DNA of 64,000 nt. Origin: Acinetobacter courvalinii (GTDB lineage: Bacteria; Pseudomonadota; Gammaproteobacteria; Pseudomonadales; Moraxellaceae). Numbering within the stretch: position 1 is the first letter of the stretch; the number at the start of each line of letters is the position of its first letter. Under the pieces are notes generated by a model, which searched no databases, was not told where the DNA came from, and was given only the letters and a program-made list of their open reading frames with translations. Location: NCBI RefSeq assembly GCF_014635545.1, contig NZ_BMDA01000001.1, positions 760,739-824,738 on the forward strand, given 5' to 3'. The position numbers and the translations under genes are program-made. Positions 44,755-54,399 of this stretch are shown piece by piece.

Positions 44755-45840
44755 ATGAAACAACAGAATTTTCGGCAGTTTTTTAAACGTCGTTTTAAAG
44801 CGCTTGGGCAGCTCAGTGTTTTAAGTCTAATGACGCTCAGTCTTATCGCATGTAGTAAACAATCTGACACTCCAGCCAATCAGGTCCATGAACTTCGCTA
44901 TCAATCCTTAACCAGTGTGGTGTCATTGCCTGAGCTGGCTGAAGACTTGGGTTATTTAGGTGATTTAAAGTTGAAATATGTGGGCAGTGTGCAAGGTGGG
45001 CCGCAGGACTTACAAGCACTCACCACAGGCGATGTAGATGTGGCAACTGCTTTTGACGGTGCAATCATTAAGCTTGCTGCGGCAGGGATTAAGATCAAAG
45101 CAGTGGTTGCCTCTTATGGTAGTGACGATAAAAGCTGGGTCGGCTATTACGTCCCGAATAATAGTCAGATTCATTCAGCGCGTGATTTGATTGGCAAAAA
45201 AGTGGCAGTAAACACTTTGGGTGCACATTACGAATTTGTCTTAAAAGACTATTTAGCTCGCCAAGGTTTAAGTAATGATGAAATCAATCAGGTTGAATTC
45301 GTGGTATTGCCGCCTACCAATACCGAACAAGCCTTACGTGCAGGACAGGTGGATGCTGCAGCGTTGGTTTCTATTTTCCAAGACAAGGCCTTGGAACGCG
45401 GTGGTCTAAGAAAACTGGTCTCAGATACGGATCTGTATGGCAGCTTTACCGCAGGCAGTTATGTCTTTACCGAGAAATTTATTCAGCAGCATCCAGAAGT
45501 GGTCAAGCAATTTGTCACAGGTGTTGCCAAAGCCGTGGAATGGACCAAGCACACACCTCGTGAGCAAGTCTTGGCCCGCTTTAAAAGCATTATTGAAAAA
45601 AGAAAACGCAATGAAAGCGATGTATTGATGCAGTACTGGCGCAGCTATGGTGTGGTAAGCCAAGGTGGGTTGTTAAACGCAGCACAATATCAACGCTGGA
45701 TTGACCTCTTTGAAAAACGTGGTGACTTCAAACCCAATCAGGTCAAGGCAGATACTTTATTCACCAACCAATTTAATCCCTACGCAAGTGAAAATAAAAA
45801 CCTAGCTGACGATCAGCGCAGTAAGGAGCATAGCCAATGA
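44755..45840 (+). CDS. ABC substrate-binding lipoprotein (sulfonate type) 2
   Basis: A 361-residue binding protein anchored to the inner membrane. The lipobox S-L-I-A-C puts the lipid-bearing Cys at residue 33 after an unusually long basic N-region. The body shares extended similarity with the lipoprotein at 47583 ([24 protein letters not shown]-x-x-V-V-L-P-P), showing that the two are paralogues. AGGAG precedes the start, and its stop overlaps the ATPase start by 4 bp (ATGA). Confidence 0.88.
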   Translation: MKQQNFRQFFKRRFKALGQLSVLSLMTLSLIACSKQSDTPANQVHELRYQSLTSVVSLPELAEDLGYLGDLKLKYVGSVQGGPQDLQALTTGDVDVATAFDGAIIKLAAAGIKIKAVVASYGSDDKSWVGYYVPNNSQIHSARDLIGKKVAVNTLGAHYEFVLKDYLARQGLSNDEINQVEFVVLPPTNTEQALRAGQVDAAALVSIFQDKALERGGLRKLVSDTDLYGSFTAGSYVFTEKFIQQHPEVVKQFVTGVAKAVEWTKHTPREQVLARFKSIIEKRKRNESDVLMQYWRSYGVVSQGGLLNAAQYQRWIDLFEKRGDFKPNQVKADTLFTNQFNPYASENKNLADDQRSKEHSQ

Positions 45841-46667
45841 GTACAAAATTAAAAATTGAAAATGTTTATAAGTCTTTTGCTGCCAAAAAAGTCAAAGGAG
45901 CAAAAGTCCAAGCAGAAGATTTTGTAGCGGTTGAAAATCTGTCTTTAGACGTGAAGACAGGTGAGTTTGTCGCCATTGTTGGTCCGAGTGGATGCGGCAA
46001 ATCAACCTTGCTGGATCTTCTGGCTGGTTTAACCACACCAAGCTCAGGCCAAATCACTATTGATGGGCAAGCGATTAAAAAACCGGGGTTGGATCGCGGT
46101 ATCGTCTTCCAGCAGTACGCTTTATTTCCGTGGTTAACGGCCCTAGAAAATATTGAGTTTGGCTTGGATGCAAAAGGTGTTGAGAAACAACAGCGTTATC
46201 AAACGGCAAAGTACTTCTTAAATTTAGTGGGGCTTGCGGAGTTTGAACATCATTATCCAAATGAACTTTCCGGTGGCATGAAGCAGCGGGTCGCAATTGC
46301 ACGGAGTCTGGCCTATGACCCCGACATCCTATTGATGGATGAACCTTTTGCTGCACTCGATGCACAGACTCGTGAAACCTTACAGGCGGAATTGGTCAAA
46401 ATCTGGCAACAGACCCAGAAAACCATCATTTTTATCACGCATAGTATTGATGAAGCCATTTATTTGGGGCAGCGCATTGCCATCATGACCTCACGTCCAG
46501 GGCGAATCAAACAGGTGATTGAAGTTCCTGCTGAGCTAAGAAGCGATCAGGAGGATGTACGTTCCAGCCCAGAATTCAGCCAACTGCGTCATCAGATCTG
46601 GAGCTTGTTACGTGAAGAAGTATTAAAAGCCCAAGAGCAGGAAAAACAGAAGCAATTGGTCGCTTAA
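45837..46667 (+). CDS. ABC transporter ATP-binding protein (SsuB/TauB type) 1
   Basis: A 276-residue ATPase. Walker A is G-P-S-G-C-G-K-S-T at residues 49-57; Q-loop F-Q-Q-Y-A-L-F-P-W; signature L-S-G-G-M-K-Q-R; Walker [11 protein letters not shown]-loop I-T-H-S. A short insertion (A-K-K-V-K-G-A-K-V) interrupts strand 1 compared with the paralogue at 50354. As the only ATPase in this operon, it probably energises permeases 1-3. Confidence 0.92.
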   Translation: MSTKLKIENVYKSFAAKKVKGAKVQAEDFVAVENLSLDVKTGEFVAIVGPSGCGKSTLLDLLAGLTTPSSGQITIDGQAIKKPGLDRGIVFQQYALFPWLTALENIEFGLDAKGVEKQQRYQTAKYFLNLVGLAEFEHHYPNELSGGMKQRVAIARSLAYDPDILLMDEPFAALDAQTRETLQAELVKIWQQTQKTIIFITHSIDEAIYLGQRIAIMTSRPGRIKQVIEVPAELRSDQEDVRSSPEFSQLRHQIWSLLREEVLKAQEQEKQKQLVA

Positions 46668-46708
46668 GCACAACGTATTTTAAAGATTAACAAGAAGTAG
46701 AGGTGATT

Positions 46709-47566
46709 ATGTCGAGTACAAAAGAGACATTAACGTTTCCAAAAACAATTCAGTCCAGTTCAATTTCTTCCTCGCCAAAGATGAGTTCCTTTAAGTCCGA
46801 TCTCAACCTAAGCTGGCTTTCTACAGGTTTTAAACGATCAGCTGCGATTTTACTCTTTTTAGCCATCTGGGAAATCGTACCGCGGATTGGTTTGGTCGAT
46901 TCCGCTTTCTTGCCAGCATTTTCTACCGTGTTGCTCAGTGGTTGGGGCTTGATTCAAAATGGACAACTGTTGACGCATTTGCAAGCCAGTTTAATCCGTT
47001 CTCTCAGTGGTTTTATTTTTGCGATCATTGTCGCGATTCCTTTGGGGCTGGCAATTGGTTGGTACACACGCTTTTCCGAATTCCTGAGTCCTTTATTGGA
47101 AGTGTTCCGCAATACGGCGGCACTCGCTTTATTACCCGTGTTTATTCTTTTTCTTGGGATTGGTGAAAGCTCGAAAATTGCATTGGTGACCTATGCCTGC
47201 ACATGGCCAATTTTGCTGAACACGATTAGTGGTGTTCGTAATGTCGATCCATTGTTGATCAAGTCCGCACGAACTATGGGACTGAGCTCAATTCAGTTAT
47301 TCCGTAAAGTGATTTTACCCGCAGCGATTCCAACGATTTTTGTGGGGGTGCGTTTGGCAGGCTCTTTTTCAGTATTGATGCTGATTGCTGCTGAAATGGT
47401 TGGAGCAAAAGCAGGTCTGGGTTATTTGATTAACTATGCACAATATAACTTCCAGATCCCTGAAATGTTCTTTGGCATCATTAGTATTACCACCATTGGC
47501 TTGCTGTTTAACTACAGTCTGCTCGCGGTCGAAAAACGGTTGACCGCTTGGAAAATCGAACGCTAG
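46709..47566 (+). CDS. ABC transporter permease (SsuC/TauC type) 3
   Basis: A 285-residue permease starting at the ATG at 46709 behind AGAGG (46699-46703). A Ser-rich cytoplasmic N-terminus of about 35 residues precedes six membrane helices. The EAA loop (L-I-K-S-A-R-T-M-G-L-S-S-I-Q-L-F-R-K-V-I-L-P) is canonical and differs from permeases 1 and 2. It pairs by position with the lipoprotein at 47583, forming a second permease/binding-protein set. Confidence 0.9.
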   Translation: MSSTKETLTFPKTIQSSSISSSPKMSSFKSDLNLSWLSTGFKRSAAILLFLAIWEIVPRIGLVDSAFLPAFSTVLLSGWGLIQNGQLLTHLQASLIRSLSGFIFAIIVAIPLGLAIGWYTRFSEFLSPLLEVFRNTAALALLPVFILFLGIGESSKIALVTYACTWPILLNTISGVRNVDPLLIKSARTMGLSSIQLFRKVILPAAIPTIFVGVRLAGSFSVLMLIAAEMVGAKAGLGYLINYAQYNFQIPEMFFGIISITTIGLLFNYSLLAVEKRLTAWKIER

Positions 47567-47582
47567 TCAGGAGTACATTGAC

Positions 47583-48605
47583 ATGTTTAAGCAAGGCTGG
47601 GGAAAGCATTTATTTGATCTGAGTTGTATGGTGACAATGTCACTCATCTTGTTAGGATGTACAAAACCAGCATCGAAACTGACTACAGTGGATGGACTGG
47701 AATCTTTAGAATTTAAATACCTCGGTTCGCCAGGCATCGTTACTCCCTTAGAACTGGCCGAAGATTTGGGTTATCTTGCGCCAATTAAATTGAGCTATCA
47801 GGGGGTTTCTACAGGCGGGCCGCAGGGCATTCAATCTGCTTTGTCTGGTGATAGTGATATTAGTAGTCCAAGTTTTGCAGGCTCCGCCGTGAAAATGGTC
47901 GCCAGTGGCGTGCCCGGCACTGTGGTGATTGCTGCCTATGGTACTTTCGATGATCCTTTTGCTGGCTATTATGTCCTTGAAAATAGTCCTATTCAGTCAG
48001 CCAGAGACTTAATTGGTAAAAAGGTCGGCACTAATATTCTGGGCGCACAAGTGGAATATATGCTCAAGACGTACTTAAAAAAAGCAGGACTCACCCCTGA
48101 GGAAATCAATCAGGTCACGCTTGTGGTCTTGCCACCAGGTTCTTCAGAGCAAGCACTAAGAAATGGTCATGTGGATTTAGCACCATTGACAGGCCCATCA
48201 ATCGAACGGGGTGGTGTACGTCGTCTTTATCGTGATTATGATCTCGTTGGCGATCTGACAACTGGAACTTATGTCATGGCAAATCGCTATATAGCTGAAC
48301 ATCCGAATACCACACGTAAAGTGGTCACAGGCATTGCCAAAGCGATTGAATGGTCTAGACAACAACCGAGAGATCAGGTGATTGCACGCTTCGAGCAGAT
48401 TTTAGCAAAGCGTAAACGTCCTGAAAATAATGCCATGTTAAAATATTGGACACAGTGGGGAATTCCAAGCACTGCTGGAAAATTTAAAAATGATGATTTT
48501 AAAATATGGGTAGATAATTTAATTGAAGAGGATCAGTTAAAACAAAATCAGATTGATTATAAAAAGATATATAGCAATCAATATAATGAATATAGTCAAA
48601 ATTAA
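47583..48605 (+). CDS. ABC substrate-binding lipoprotein (sulfonate type) 3
   Basis: A 340-residue binding lipoprotein, lipobox I-L-L-G-C with Cys26, start preceded by AGGAG. A clear paralogue of the lipoprotein at 44755: shared blocks include [22 protein letters not shown] and P-R-D-Q-V-I-A-R-F. Its ligand may be related but not identical. It closes the operon; an AT-rich hairpin follows. Confidence 0.88.
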   Translation: MFKQGWGKHLFDLSCMVTMSLILLGCTKPASKLTTVDGLESLEFKYLGSPGIVTPLELAEDLGYLAPIKLSYQGVSTGGPQGIQSALSGDSDISSPSFAGSAVKMVASGVPGTVVIAAYGTFDDPFAGYYVLENSPIQSARDLIGKKVGTNILGAQVEYMLKTYLKKAGLTPEEINQVTLVVLPPGSSEQALRNGHVDLAPLTGPSIERGGVRRLYRDYDLVGDLTTGTYVMANRYIAEHPNTTRKVVTGIAKAIEWSRQQPRDQVIARFEQILAKRKRPENNAMLKYWTQWGIPSTAGKFKNDDFKIWVDNLIEEDQLKQNQIDYKKIYSNQYNEYSQN

Positions 48606-48635
48606 ATCATCTTTGTGGTTTGATTAACTGGCGTT

Positions 48636-48661
48636 TATTTCTATTTTAATAAATAGAAATA
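48636..48661 (+). terminator. AT-rich hairpin after the transport operon
   Basis: The arms TATTTCTATTT (48636-48646) and AAATAGAAATA (48651-48661) pair over 11 bp with a 4-nt loop. There is no GC-rich core or T-run, so terminator strength is doubtful; it could be a regulatory palindrome ahead of the sigma-54 activator gene. Confidence 0.35.
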
Positions 48662-48743
48662 ACAAAGGTGAATTACTGATTTCTATTTAAGCAAATAGTC
48701 ATGCAAGATAACTTCTCTTTTAGAACAATAGGGAAGTAAATGC

Positions 48744-49871
48744 ATGTCATTCATTACTTATCCACAAAATCAGACTTTAACGCGAACTGAGCGTGCCACA
48801 GCAATGGTTTTTGAAGATCAAAAATCAAGAGATTTGCTGGATCGTATCGAACAGATTGCACCTAGTGAGGCCAGCGTCCTGATTATTGGCAATACTGGGA
48901 CGGGGAAAGAACTGGTTGCCCGTCAGGTACATATGATGAGCCAGCGTAGTCGAGGTCCTTTTGTGGCAGTAAATTGTGGTGCGTTTACAGAATCATTGGC
49001 GGAAAGTGAACTTTTCGGACATGAAAAAGGTGCATTTACTGGTGCAATCAATAGCAAGGCGGGTTGGTTTGAAGCAGCCAATCACGGTACTTTATTCTTG
49101 GATGAAGTCGGTGATTTATCTCCTGCGATGCAGGTGAAATTATTACGGGTTTTGCAAGAGCGTGAGATTGTTCGCGTCGGTTCACTCAAGCCAATTAAGC
49201 TGAACGTCCGTGTCATTGCTGCAACCAATGTCCATCTGGATGAGGCAGTTCAAGCAGGCAAGTTTCGCGAAGATTTATTTTATAGACTGAATGTGGCACT
49301 GCTTAAGGTTTCACCATTGGCCGAACGTCCGGGCGATATTTTGCCGTTGGCTAATTTTTTTATTGCCCAATACTGCAAGCGTTTGGGTTATCCCATTGCG
49401 ACACTGAGCCCAAGCGCAGTTCAGAAATTATTGACCTATGGCTATCCTGGTAATATTCGAGAATTGGAAAATGCCATTCATCATGCTTTATTGGTCTGCA
49501 AGAATCATCAAATTCAACCTACTGATTTTTGCTTTGCCTCCTTGTCTAGTAGCCTGAATTTACGGCAAATTTCTGACTTGGAAAAAAGTACGCAAACCAT
49601 TCCAAGAACAGATTTATTGCCTAAACAAATGTTGCAGCATGCGCTTCTTAATTTATTTGAGTCCTCCCATGCCTTGAAAAATGAAAATCTTGATCGCTTG
49701 ATTGAGGAAGCCACGATTCGTATCGCTTATGAATATTGCCATCGAAATCAGGTGCAAACAGCAAAGCTTTTAGGAATTAGTCGTAACATTGTGCGAGCAC
49801 GATTGGTCAAATACGGCTTAGTGGGAAACGATAAAGTAGTCAATATTATGTTGGAAGAATTATTGGGTTAA
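48744..49871 (+). CDS. Sigma-54-dependent transcriptional activator without sensory domain (SfnR-like)
   Basis: A 375-residue bacterial enhancer-binding protein. The AAA+ domain starts almost at the N-terminus: Walker A G-N-T-G-T-G-K-E at residues 49-56, sigma-54-contacting G-A-F-T-G-A at 96-101, Walker B T-L-F-L-D-E near 116-121. A Fis-type helix-turn-helix closes the protein ([20 protein letters not shown]). It has no receiver, GAF or PAS domain, as in Pseudomonas SfnR, whose level rather than ligand binding sets activity under sulfate limitation. The obvious target is the sigma-54 promoter at 38959. Confidence 0.9.
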   Translation: MSFITYPQNQTLTRTERATAMVFEDQKSRDLLDRIEQIAPSEASVLIIGNTGTGKELVARQVHMMSQRSRGPFVAVNCGAFTESLAESELFGHEKGAFTGAINSKAGWFEAANHGTLFLDEVGDLSPAMQVKLLRVLQEREIVRVGSLKPIKLNVRVIAATNVHLDEAVQAGKFREDLFYRLNVALLKVSPLAERPGDILPLANFFIAQYCKRLGYPIATLSPSAVQKLLTYGYPGNIRELENAIHHALLVCKNHQIQPTDFCFASLSSSLNLRQISDLEKSTQTIPRTDLLPKQMLQHALLNLFESSHALKNENLDRLIEEATIRIAYEYCHRNQVQTAKLLGISRNIVRARLVKYGLVGNDKVVNIMLEELLG

Positions 49872-50068
49872 TTGTATTAAATAATCAGGTGACATAAGTT
49901 CACCTTTTTATTGATCGGAAATCACTTTGCTAAAAAAATAATAATCAATGATTGAAAATAAATATATTTTTTTAATCAAAAAATATTCAAAAATAATAGT
50001 TTTAAATATTCATAATTTTTCTAATATGGTGGTACACAATTTAATAAACAAATGCAAAGTGGTGAAAG

Positions 50069-50284
50069 ATGAGTATTCCTCAAATTAATGTGCGTAATCA
50101 ATTTCGTGGTGTGGTTAAAGAGATTATTGAAGGAAGTGTGGTTTCTGAGGTGGATGTAGAAACACCTGCGGGAGTTTTTACTTCAGTGATTACTACACGA
50201 TCAGTTAAAAATCTAAATTTAGAATTAGGTAGTGAAGTCATTGTTTTAATTAAGTCTACAGAAGTTGCTTTGGCAAAACTATAG
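50069..50284 (+). CDS. TOBE/Mop-type molybdenum-pterin-binding-like protein
   Basis: A 71-residue protein consisting of one TOBE/Mop domain (R-N-Q-F-R-G-V-V-K-E-I-I-E-G-S-V-V-S-E-V; later S-V-K-N-L-N-L-E-L-G-S-E-V and I-K-S-T-E-V-A-L). Mop proteins assemble as hexamers and store molybdate; TOBE domains also serve as oxyanion sensors in ABC ATPases. Between the activator and an ABC ATPase, it may bind an oxyanion such as molybdate or sulfate as cytoplasmic sensor or store. Ligand binding is not demonstrable from sequence. Confidence 0.85.
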   Translation: MSIPQINVRNQFRGVVKEIIEGSVVSEVDVETPAGVFTSVITTRSVKNLNLELGSEVIVLIKSTEVALAKL

Positions 50285-50353
50285 AGAGTCATATCGAAAA
50301 TATATTAAAGATTGATCTTATTATATTTTTGATTTCTATTTTAGGGGGCTAAA

Positions 50354-51178
50354 ATGACATCATTAAATGTTGGTTCAGTAAAAATTAATCATCTCAATAA
50401 ATCGTATGGACAGTATCAAGAGCATGCCTTAACCGTATTGGATGATATTTCTTTGGAGATTAAATCGGGGGAATTTGTCAGTATCGTTGGCAGTAGTGGC
50501 TGTGGAAAATCAACTTTATTACGTTTACTTGTTGGCTTGGATGACCAATTTGAAGGTAAGATTTTGGTCGATGGACAACCGATTCAAGGTACCAGTCTAG
50601 AGCGAGGCATTGTCTTTCAAGATCATCGATTATTTCCTTGGTTGAATGTACAAGATAACATTCGGGTTGCATTGTTAAATCGTAAATTAACGGTCGCTGA
50701 ACAAAATAAGTTGATTGATGAGCATATTGAATTGGTCGGTTTGACTAAGTTTAAAGACGCTTACCCAGCTCAGCTTTCAGGGGGAATGAGTCAACGTGTT
50801 GCGATTGCGAGAAGTCTGATTAATCGACCTAAAATTTTGTTGCTAGATGAACCTTTTGGCGCATTGGATGCACTGACACGCGCCAATCTACAAAAGGAAT
50901 TACAACGGATCTGGCAAACCGAAAAAATTACCATGATTATCGTGACGCATGATGTGGAAGAGGCGGTTTTCCTCGGTGATCGTGTTGTGGTGATGCAACC
51001 GAATCCAGGTCGAATCAAACGGATTGTTCCTGTTCATTTGCCACACCCACGTGTTCGTGAAGATGTCCGACTTGCTGCGATTAGAAATGATATTTTGACT
51101 GATTTTAGTCATGCAGTCGAAGATCATTTAGTTATTCCTGTTGTTAACGATTTTAATCAGTTTCAGTTTACTTGGTAA
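50354..51178 (+). CDS. ABC transporter ATP-binding protein (SsuB/TauB type) 2
   Basis: A 274-residue ATPase with all motifs (G-S-S-G-C-G-K-S-T near residues 49-57; F-Q-D-H-R-L-F-P-W; L-S-G-G-M-S-Q-R; I-L-L-L-D-E-P-F-G). TAGGGGG precedes the start. No permease or binding-protein gene is beside it, so it is either an alternative ATPase for the upstream permeases or works with components elsewhere. Confidence 0.92.
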   Translation: MTSLNVGSVKINHLNKSYGQYQEHALTVLDDISLEIKSGEFVSIVGSSGCGKSTLLRLLVGLDDQFEGKILVDGQPIQGTSLERGIVFQDHRLFPWLNVQDNIRVALLNRKLTVAEQNKLIDEHIELVGLTKFKDAYPAQLSGGMSQRVAIARSLINRPKILLLDEPFGALDALTRANLQKELQRIWQTEKITMIIVTHDVEEAVFLGDRVVVMQPNPGRIKRIVPVHLPHPRVREDVRLAAIRNDILTDFSHAVEDHLVIPVVNDFNQFQFTW

Positions 51179-51353
51179 TCCCAGGTAAGCTGAATCTTAT
51201 AATCATAAAAATAAATAAATTAATATAAAAATATTGGTTCTTATATTTCACGGTTTGCATATATTTAACTGAATCACTAATTTTTGTGATTGGGGAATCA
51301 TGAATAAAGCTTGATGCTTTGAAAAATATAATGAATGATCTATAGGAAACAAA

Positions 51354-52286
51354 ATGACCGTACTCACACAGCTTTCAGCCGCGATCGAAAATGCACCGCG
51401 TTGGCATGAATACAAGAAACATAGTTTAGATACCGTGCAAATCACACCAATCGAAGGTGCATTGGGAGCGATTGTGACTGGATTAGATGCCAGCAAGCCA
51501 CAAAGTGGAGAAGTGATTCTTAAGCTGAAAAAAGCATTGCATGAACATTTAATTCTGGTTTTCAAGGCGCAAGACTTGCAAGACAATGACTTACTTGCTT
51601 TTGCCAGTTACTTCGGCGGGATTTTCCGTCCACCAACAGATGTACCTGTATTGGCAACGCGGAATGATACCAATGCACCACCTGATATCGTGCCCGTATC
51701 CAATGCGGTTGGAGAAGGTGATTATACCGGTCATGGCGAACTCACCCCGCATAGTGACCATCACTGGACGCCACAGCCTTCTAGTGGATCCTTGCTTTAC
51801 GCAATTGAACTGCCAAAAGATGGCGGCGCAACCAGTTGGTATAATACGGTACAGGCCTATGAAGACCTTGATCAGGAAACCAAAGATGAAATCGAGGGGC
51901 TGCAGCTGATTACGTATAATCCATTTTTACGCTTAAAGGATAAAAGCCCGATTCCCAAATATCGCTTCTCTGATCAACCTGTATTAGGCGCAGCATTCCC
52001 GCATCCATTGGTGCGTACGCATTCTGAAAGTGGCCGTCGTGGTATTTATCTGGATGCACAGACAGAAGTTGAGGTTGTGGGCTACGACGATCAAAAGGGT
52101 GCTGCATTGATCGAACGCTTAAGAGCCCATATTGTGCAACCTCAATATCGTTATGAACATCAGTGGGAAATTGGGGATATTGTCTATTGGGATAACCAAC
52201 TGACCTTACATTCGCGTACAGCCTTTCCTGCCGAGCAACGTCGTTTATTGAAACGTGTTAGTTTGGCGGGTGCACGACCATTCTAA
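51354..52286 (+). CDS. TauD/TfdA-family Fe(II)/2-oxoglutarate dioxygenase
   Basis: A 310-residue member of the TauD/AtsK group, which frees sulfite or sulfate from taurine, alkylsulfonates or alkyl sulfates using O2 and 2-oxoglutarate. The iron facial triad is H133-x-D135 (in T-P-H-S-D-H-H-W) and H286 (in Q-L-T-L-H-S-R), with Arg297 for 2-oxoglutarate. It follows ATPase 2 after 175 bp and ends at a terminator shared with the converging TetR gene. Exact substrate cannot be chosen between sulfonates and sulfate esters. Confidence 0.88.
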   Translation: MTVLTQLSAAIENAPRWHEYKKHSLDTVQITPIEGALGAIVTGLDASKPQSGEVILKLKKALHEHLILVFKAQDLQDNDLLAFASYFGGIFRPPTDVPVLATRNDTNAPPDIVPVSNAVGEGDYTGHGELTPHSDHHWTPQPSSGSLLYAIELPKDGGATSWYNTVQAYEDLDQETKDEIEGLQLITYNPFLRLKDKSPIPKYRFSDQPVLGAAFPHPLVRTHSESGRRGIYLDAQTEVEVVGYDDQKGAALIERLRAHIVQPQYRYEHQWEIGDIVYWDNQLTLHSRTAFPAEQRRLLKRVSLAGARPF

Positions 52287-52295
52287 AGTTTAACT

Positions 52296-52318
52296 AAGCC
52301 AGCGAAAGCTGGCTTTTA
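52296..52318. terminator. Bidirectional terminator between the TauD-type and TetR genes
   Basis: A stable GNRA hairpin: AAGCCAGC (52296-52303), loop GAAA, GCTGGCTT (52308-52315), then TTAATTT. Its right arm abuts the TetR stop codon, so it serves both converging genes. Confidence 0.85.
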
Positions 52319-52933
52319 ATTTCCTGCTTTTGCCAGTTCTGCTTCAATATAGCTAATAATCATGGTACTTAAACCTTTGACCATCTCATCAAAGCTGATT
52401 TGAGGATTGGGCAAGATCAGGTGGCGTGCCACATTAAAGATACTGCTATTAATGCTGATATACGCTGTCACACTAAGATTGTTCACTTTTAAATAGCGCG
52501 GATGGCGAATCATGTATTTCATCAGCACTTCCATTAACGCCATCTCGATCTGGCCGATATATTTTTCGTATTTGAGCTCTGTCGCATAGCGCAGGCAAAT
52601 CAGATAACGGTCATCATCACGGGTGAGCAGGTCCCGGAAAGTATAAAAAATCATCTCGAATAAAGGTTCCAGCTCTTGTTCAATCATGATCGGCGTCAGC
52701 TCTTTGACCATATCCAGAACCTCTTTGACAAAGGTTTTGGCCATGGCGTCATAGATTTCTTCCTTATTCTTGAAATATTCATACAGTGAACCGACGCTGA
52801 CACCTGCAATGTCGGCAATGTGTCGTGTAGTGGTGCCGCTGGTACCGTTAGTGGCAACTGCAATAAAACCTGCTTCAATAATCGTATCGACAGTCACTTT
52901 GGAACGAGACTGACGGGGTTTACGTGTAGCCAT
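52316..52933 (-). CDS. TetR/AcrR-family transcriptional regulator
   Basis: A 205-residue regulator. The N-terminal helix-turn-helix lies at about residues 15-62 (T-T-R-H-I-A-D-I-A-G-V-S-V-G-S-L-Y-E-Y-F-K-N-K-E-E-I); the rest is a ligand-binding helical domain. It is divergent from the BVMO/di-iron module across a 488-bp region with repeated ATCCGAACATAA elements, one lying 18 bp upstream of its own start. Probably represses itself and the neighbouring operon; a fatty-acid-like or hydrophobic ligand is typical but unproven. Confidence 0.87.
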   Translation of the reverse strand: MATRKPRQSRSKVTVDTIIEAGFIAVATNGTSGTTTRHIADIAGVSVGSLYEYFKNKEEIYDAMAKTFVKEVLDMVKELTPIMIEQELEPLFEMIFYTFRDLLTRDDDRYLICLRYATELKYEKYIGQIEMALMEVLMKYMIRHPRYLKVNNLSVTAYISINSSIFNVARHLILPNPQISFDEMVKGLSTMIISYIEAELAKAGN

Positions 52934-53421
52934 AAAGTATTATTATTAAAATCCGAACATAACGTCAGATTAACATGAGCTGGAAGAGCATGAAAGAGCC
53001 AGCTCCATAATCCGAACAAATAAAATTACGACTTTTTAATATTTATTGGTCATGATGTAATGAATTAGTATTTTTAAAAAATGGGTATACATTTTTTAGA
53101 AAAAATTAATTTATATATTTTATTTAAGTTATTAATATTTATATTTAAAATAACAATATTGTAAAAAACCAATAATCTTATCAGCGCGAATTTTCTTTGA
53201 TAATGCTGCGCGAATTTTCGATAAATAATGATTAAAAATACCCGAATTGAATCCGAACATAAGATCGGTTTACAGTTGTTTTGTACCAGGATCAGGTTTA
53301 AAAAAATCTCCCGAATATTTTTTCACACTTCCCGAGCAGTTGGGAACGTTGAAAAGAGATGAACCAGACGAAAAGAATGTAAAAGGGCAAATGACGCTCA
53401 AGTAACCAGATAGGTGTAGCC
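52934..53421. promoter_or_regulatory. 488-bp divergent regulatory region with two repeat families
   Basis: No ORF is credible here. ATCCGAACATAA occurs at 52951-52962 and 53251-53262, each followed by a related segment (CGTCAGATT and GATCGGTTT); at the second site CCGA and TCGG are inverted around 8 bp, as in a TetR operator. A third, partial copy (AATCCGAACAAA) lies near 53009-53020. A 12-bp direct repeat GCGCGAATTTTC is at 53184-53195 and 53208-53219, 24 bp apart. The long AT-rich part between (53030-53170) shows nothing else recognisable. Confidence 0.55.
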
Positions 53422-54381
53422 ATGATTAGCAACACATTAAGGAAAGGTTTAAGCTTGTTTAAATCCAATCCCATCACTGAGCAAATTGATTTTGCGAGTA
53501 AAAAAACGATTCCAATTCGTCATTTGGCAATCGGATTTGAAGGGAAGAAAGTTGATTTATCCTTCTATATGAATAATCAGTTTGCCACAATTTTTTTCGC
53601 CACCCTGTCAGTCTTTTTAACTTATGGCGAAGATCTGGTGATTGAAACAGCACGCCATCATCGTGACTTACTCAAAGATCCGATCTTAAAGCAACGCGTC
53701 ACTTCCTTGATTGGTCAAGAGGCGATTCATTCAAAATTACATAATGAATTTAATGATGCAATTGTTGAGCTTGATTATCCGGTAAAACTGTACCGTTTTC
53801 TGGGCGAGCAATTCTTTGAATATATCTTCCTGAAATTTCCACAACCGCTAAAACTTTCGCTGATGGCCGGAATCGAGCATTTTACCGCGGTGTTAGCAGA
53901 ATACATGATGGCGCATGAGCAGAATTTTTATTTCTCCGATGATGCCAAAACCCGTGCTTTGTGGATGTGGCATATGCTGGAAGAATCTGAGCATAAAGAT
54001 GTCGCCTACGATGTGTATCAAACCTTGAATGGCAACTATGCATTGCGTATTTCAGGTTTCTTCCTCGCGTACTTTACCATTCTTGGTCTGATTCCATTTT
54101 CAGCTACGTTGGTGCCGGTGTTACGTAGGCCACAAGAAATGCTGACAGCAAAATTCTGGAAAGATGCACGCCGTGGCGTGAAGCTGATCTTTAGTCCTAA
54201 AGATGGTGTTTTTGGAAGTACGCAAGGCCGAATCTTCGATTATTTACGTACTGATTTCCATCCCAACGATCACGATGCATCTGCGTATTTCGAATATTAC
54301 GAAAAGAAACTTCTTTCAGAGGGTGGTGCCTTATATCCGTTCTTTGTAAAAGAGTTTACGCCTAAAGTTCAGGCCGCTTAA
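53422..54381 (+). CDS. Di-iron-like 'metal-dependent hydrolase' family protein A (module 2)
   Basis: A 319-residue paralogue of the protein at 24587. The candidate metal ligands are E70, E100-x2-H103 (in Q-E-A-I-H-S-K-L-H), E152 (in A-G-I-E-H-F-T) and E188-x2-H191 (in E-E-S-E-H-K-D), with the 30-residue E70-E100 spacing also seen in the paralogue. A hydrophobic segment near 212-232 may be a membrane-associated helix. First gene of the TetR-divergent group, followed by a close paralogue; together they may form a hetero- or homodimer. Enzymatic role unknown. Confidence 0.78.
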   Translation: MISNTLRKGLSLFKSNPITEQIDFASKKTIPIRHLAIGFEGKKVDLSFYMNNQFATIFFATLSVFLTYGEDLVIETARHHRDLLKDPILKQRVTSLIGQEAIHSKLHNEFNDAIVELDYPVKLYRFLGEQFFEYIFLKFPQPLKLSLMAGIEHFTAVLAEYMMAHEQNFYFSDDAKTRALWMWHMLEESEHKDVAYDVYQTLNGNYALRISGFFLAYFTILGLIPFSATLVPVLRRPQEMLTAKFWKDARRGVKLIFSPKDGVFGSTQGRIFDYLRTDFHPNDHDASAYFEYYEKKLLSEGGALYPFFVKEFTPKVQAA

Positions 54382-54399
54382 TGCGCAATAAAGCAGGCA

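Noticed and set aside
50023-50045. TGGTAC upstream of the Mop gene as a sigma-54 -24 element
   Set aside because: The -12 position reads AA, not GC.
48636-50345. Recurring ATTTCTATTT motif (48636 region, near 48680, near 50330) as a regulator-binding repeat
   Set aside because: The copies are short, AT-rich and irregularly spaced in generally AT-rich intergenic DNA; chance recurrence cannot be excluded.
51241-51262. TTTGCA upstream of the TauD-type gene as a -12 element
   Set aside because: No GG at the required position upstream (51245-51246 is AT).
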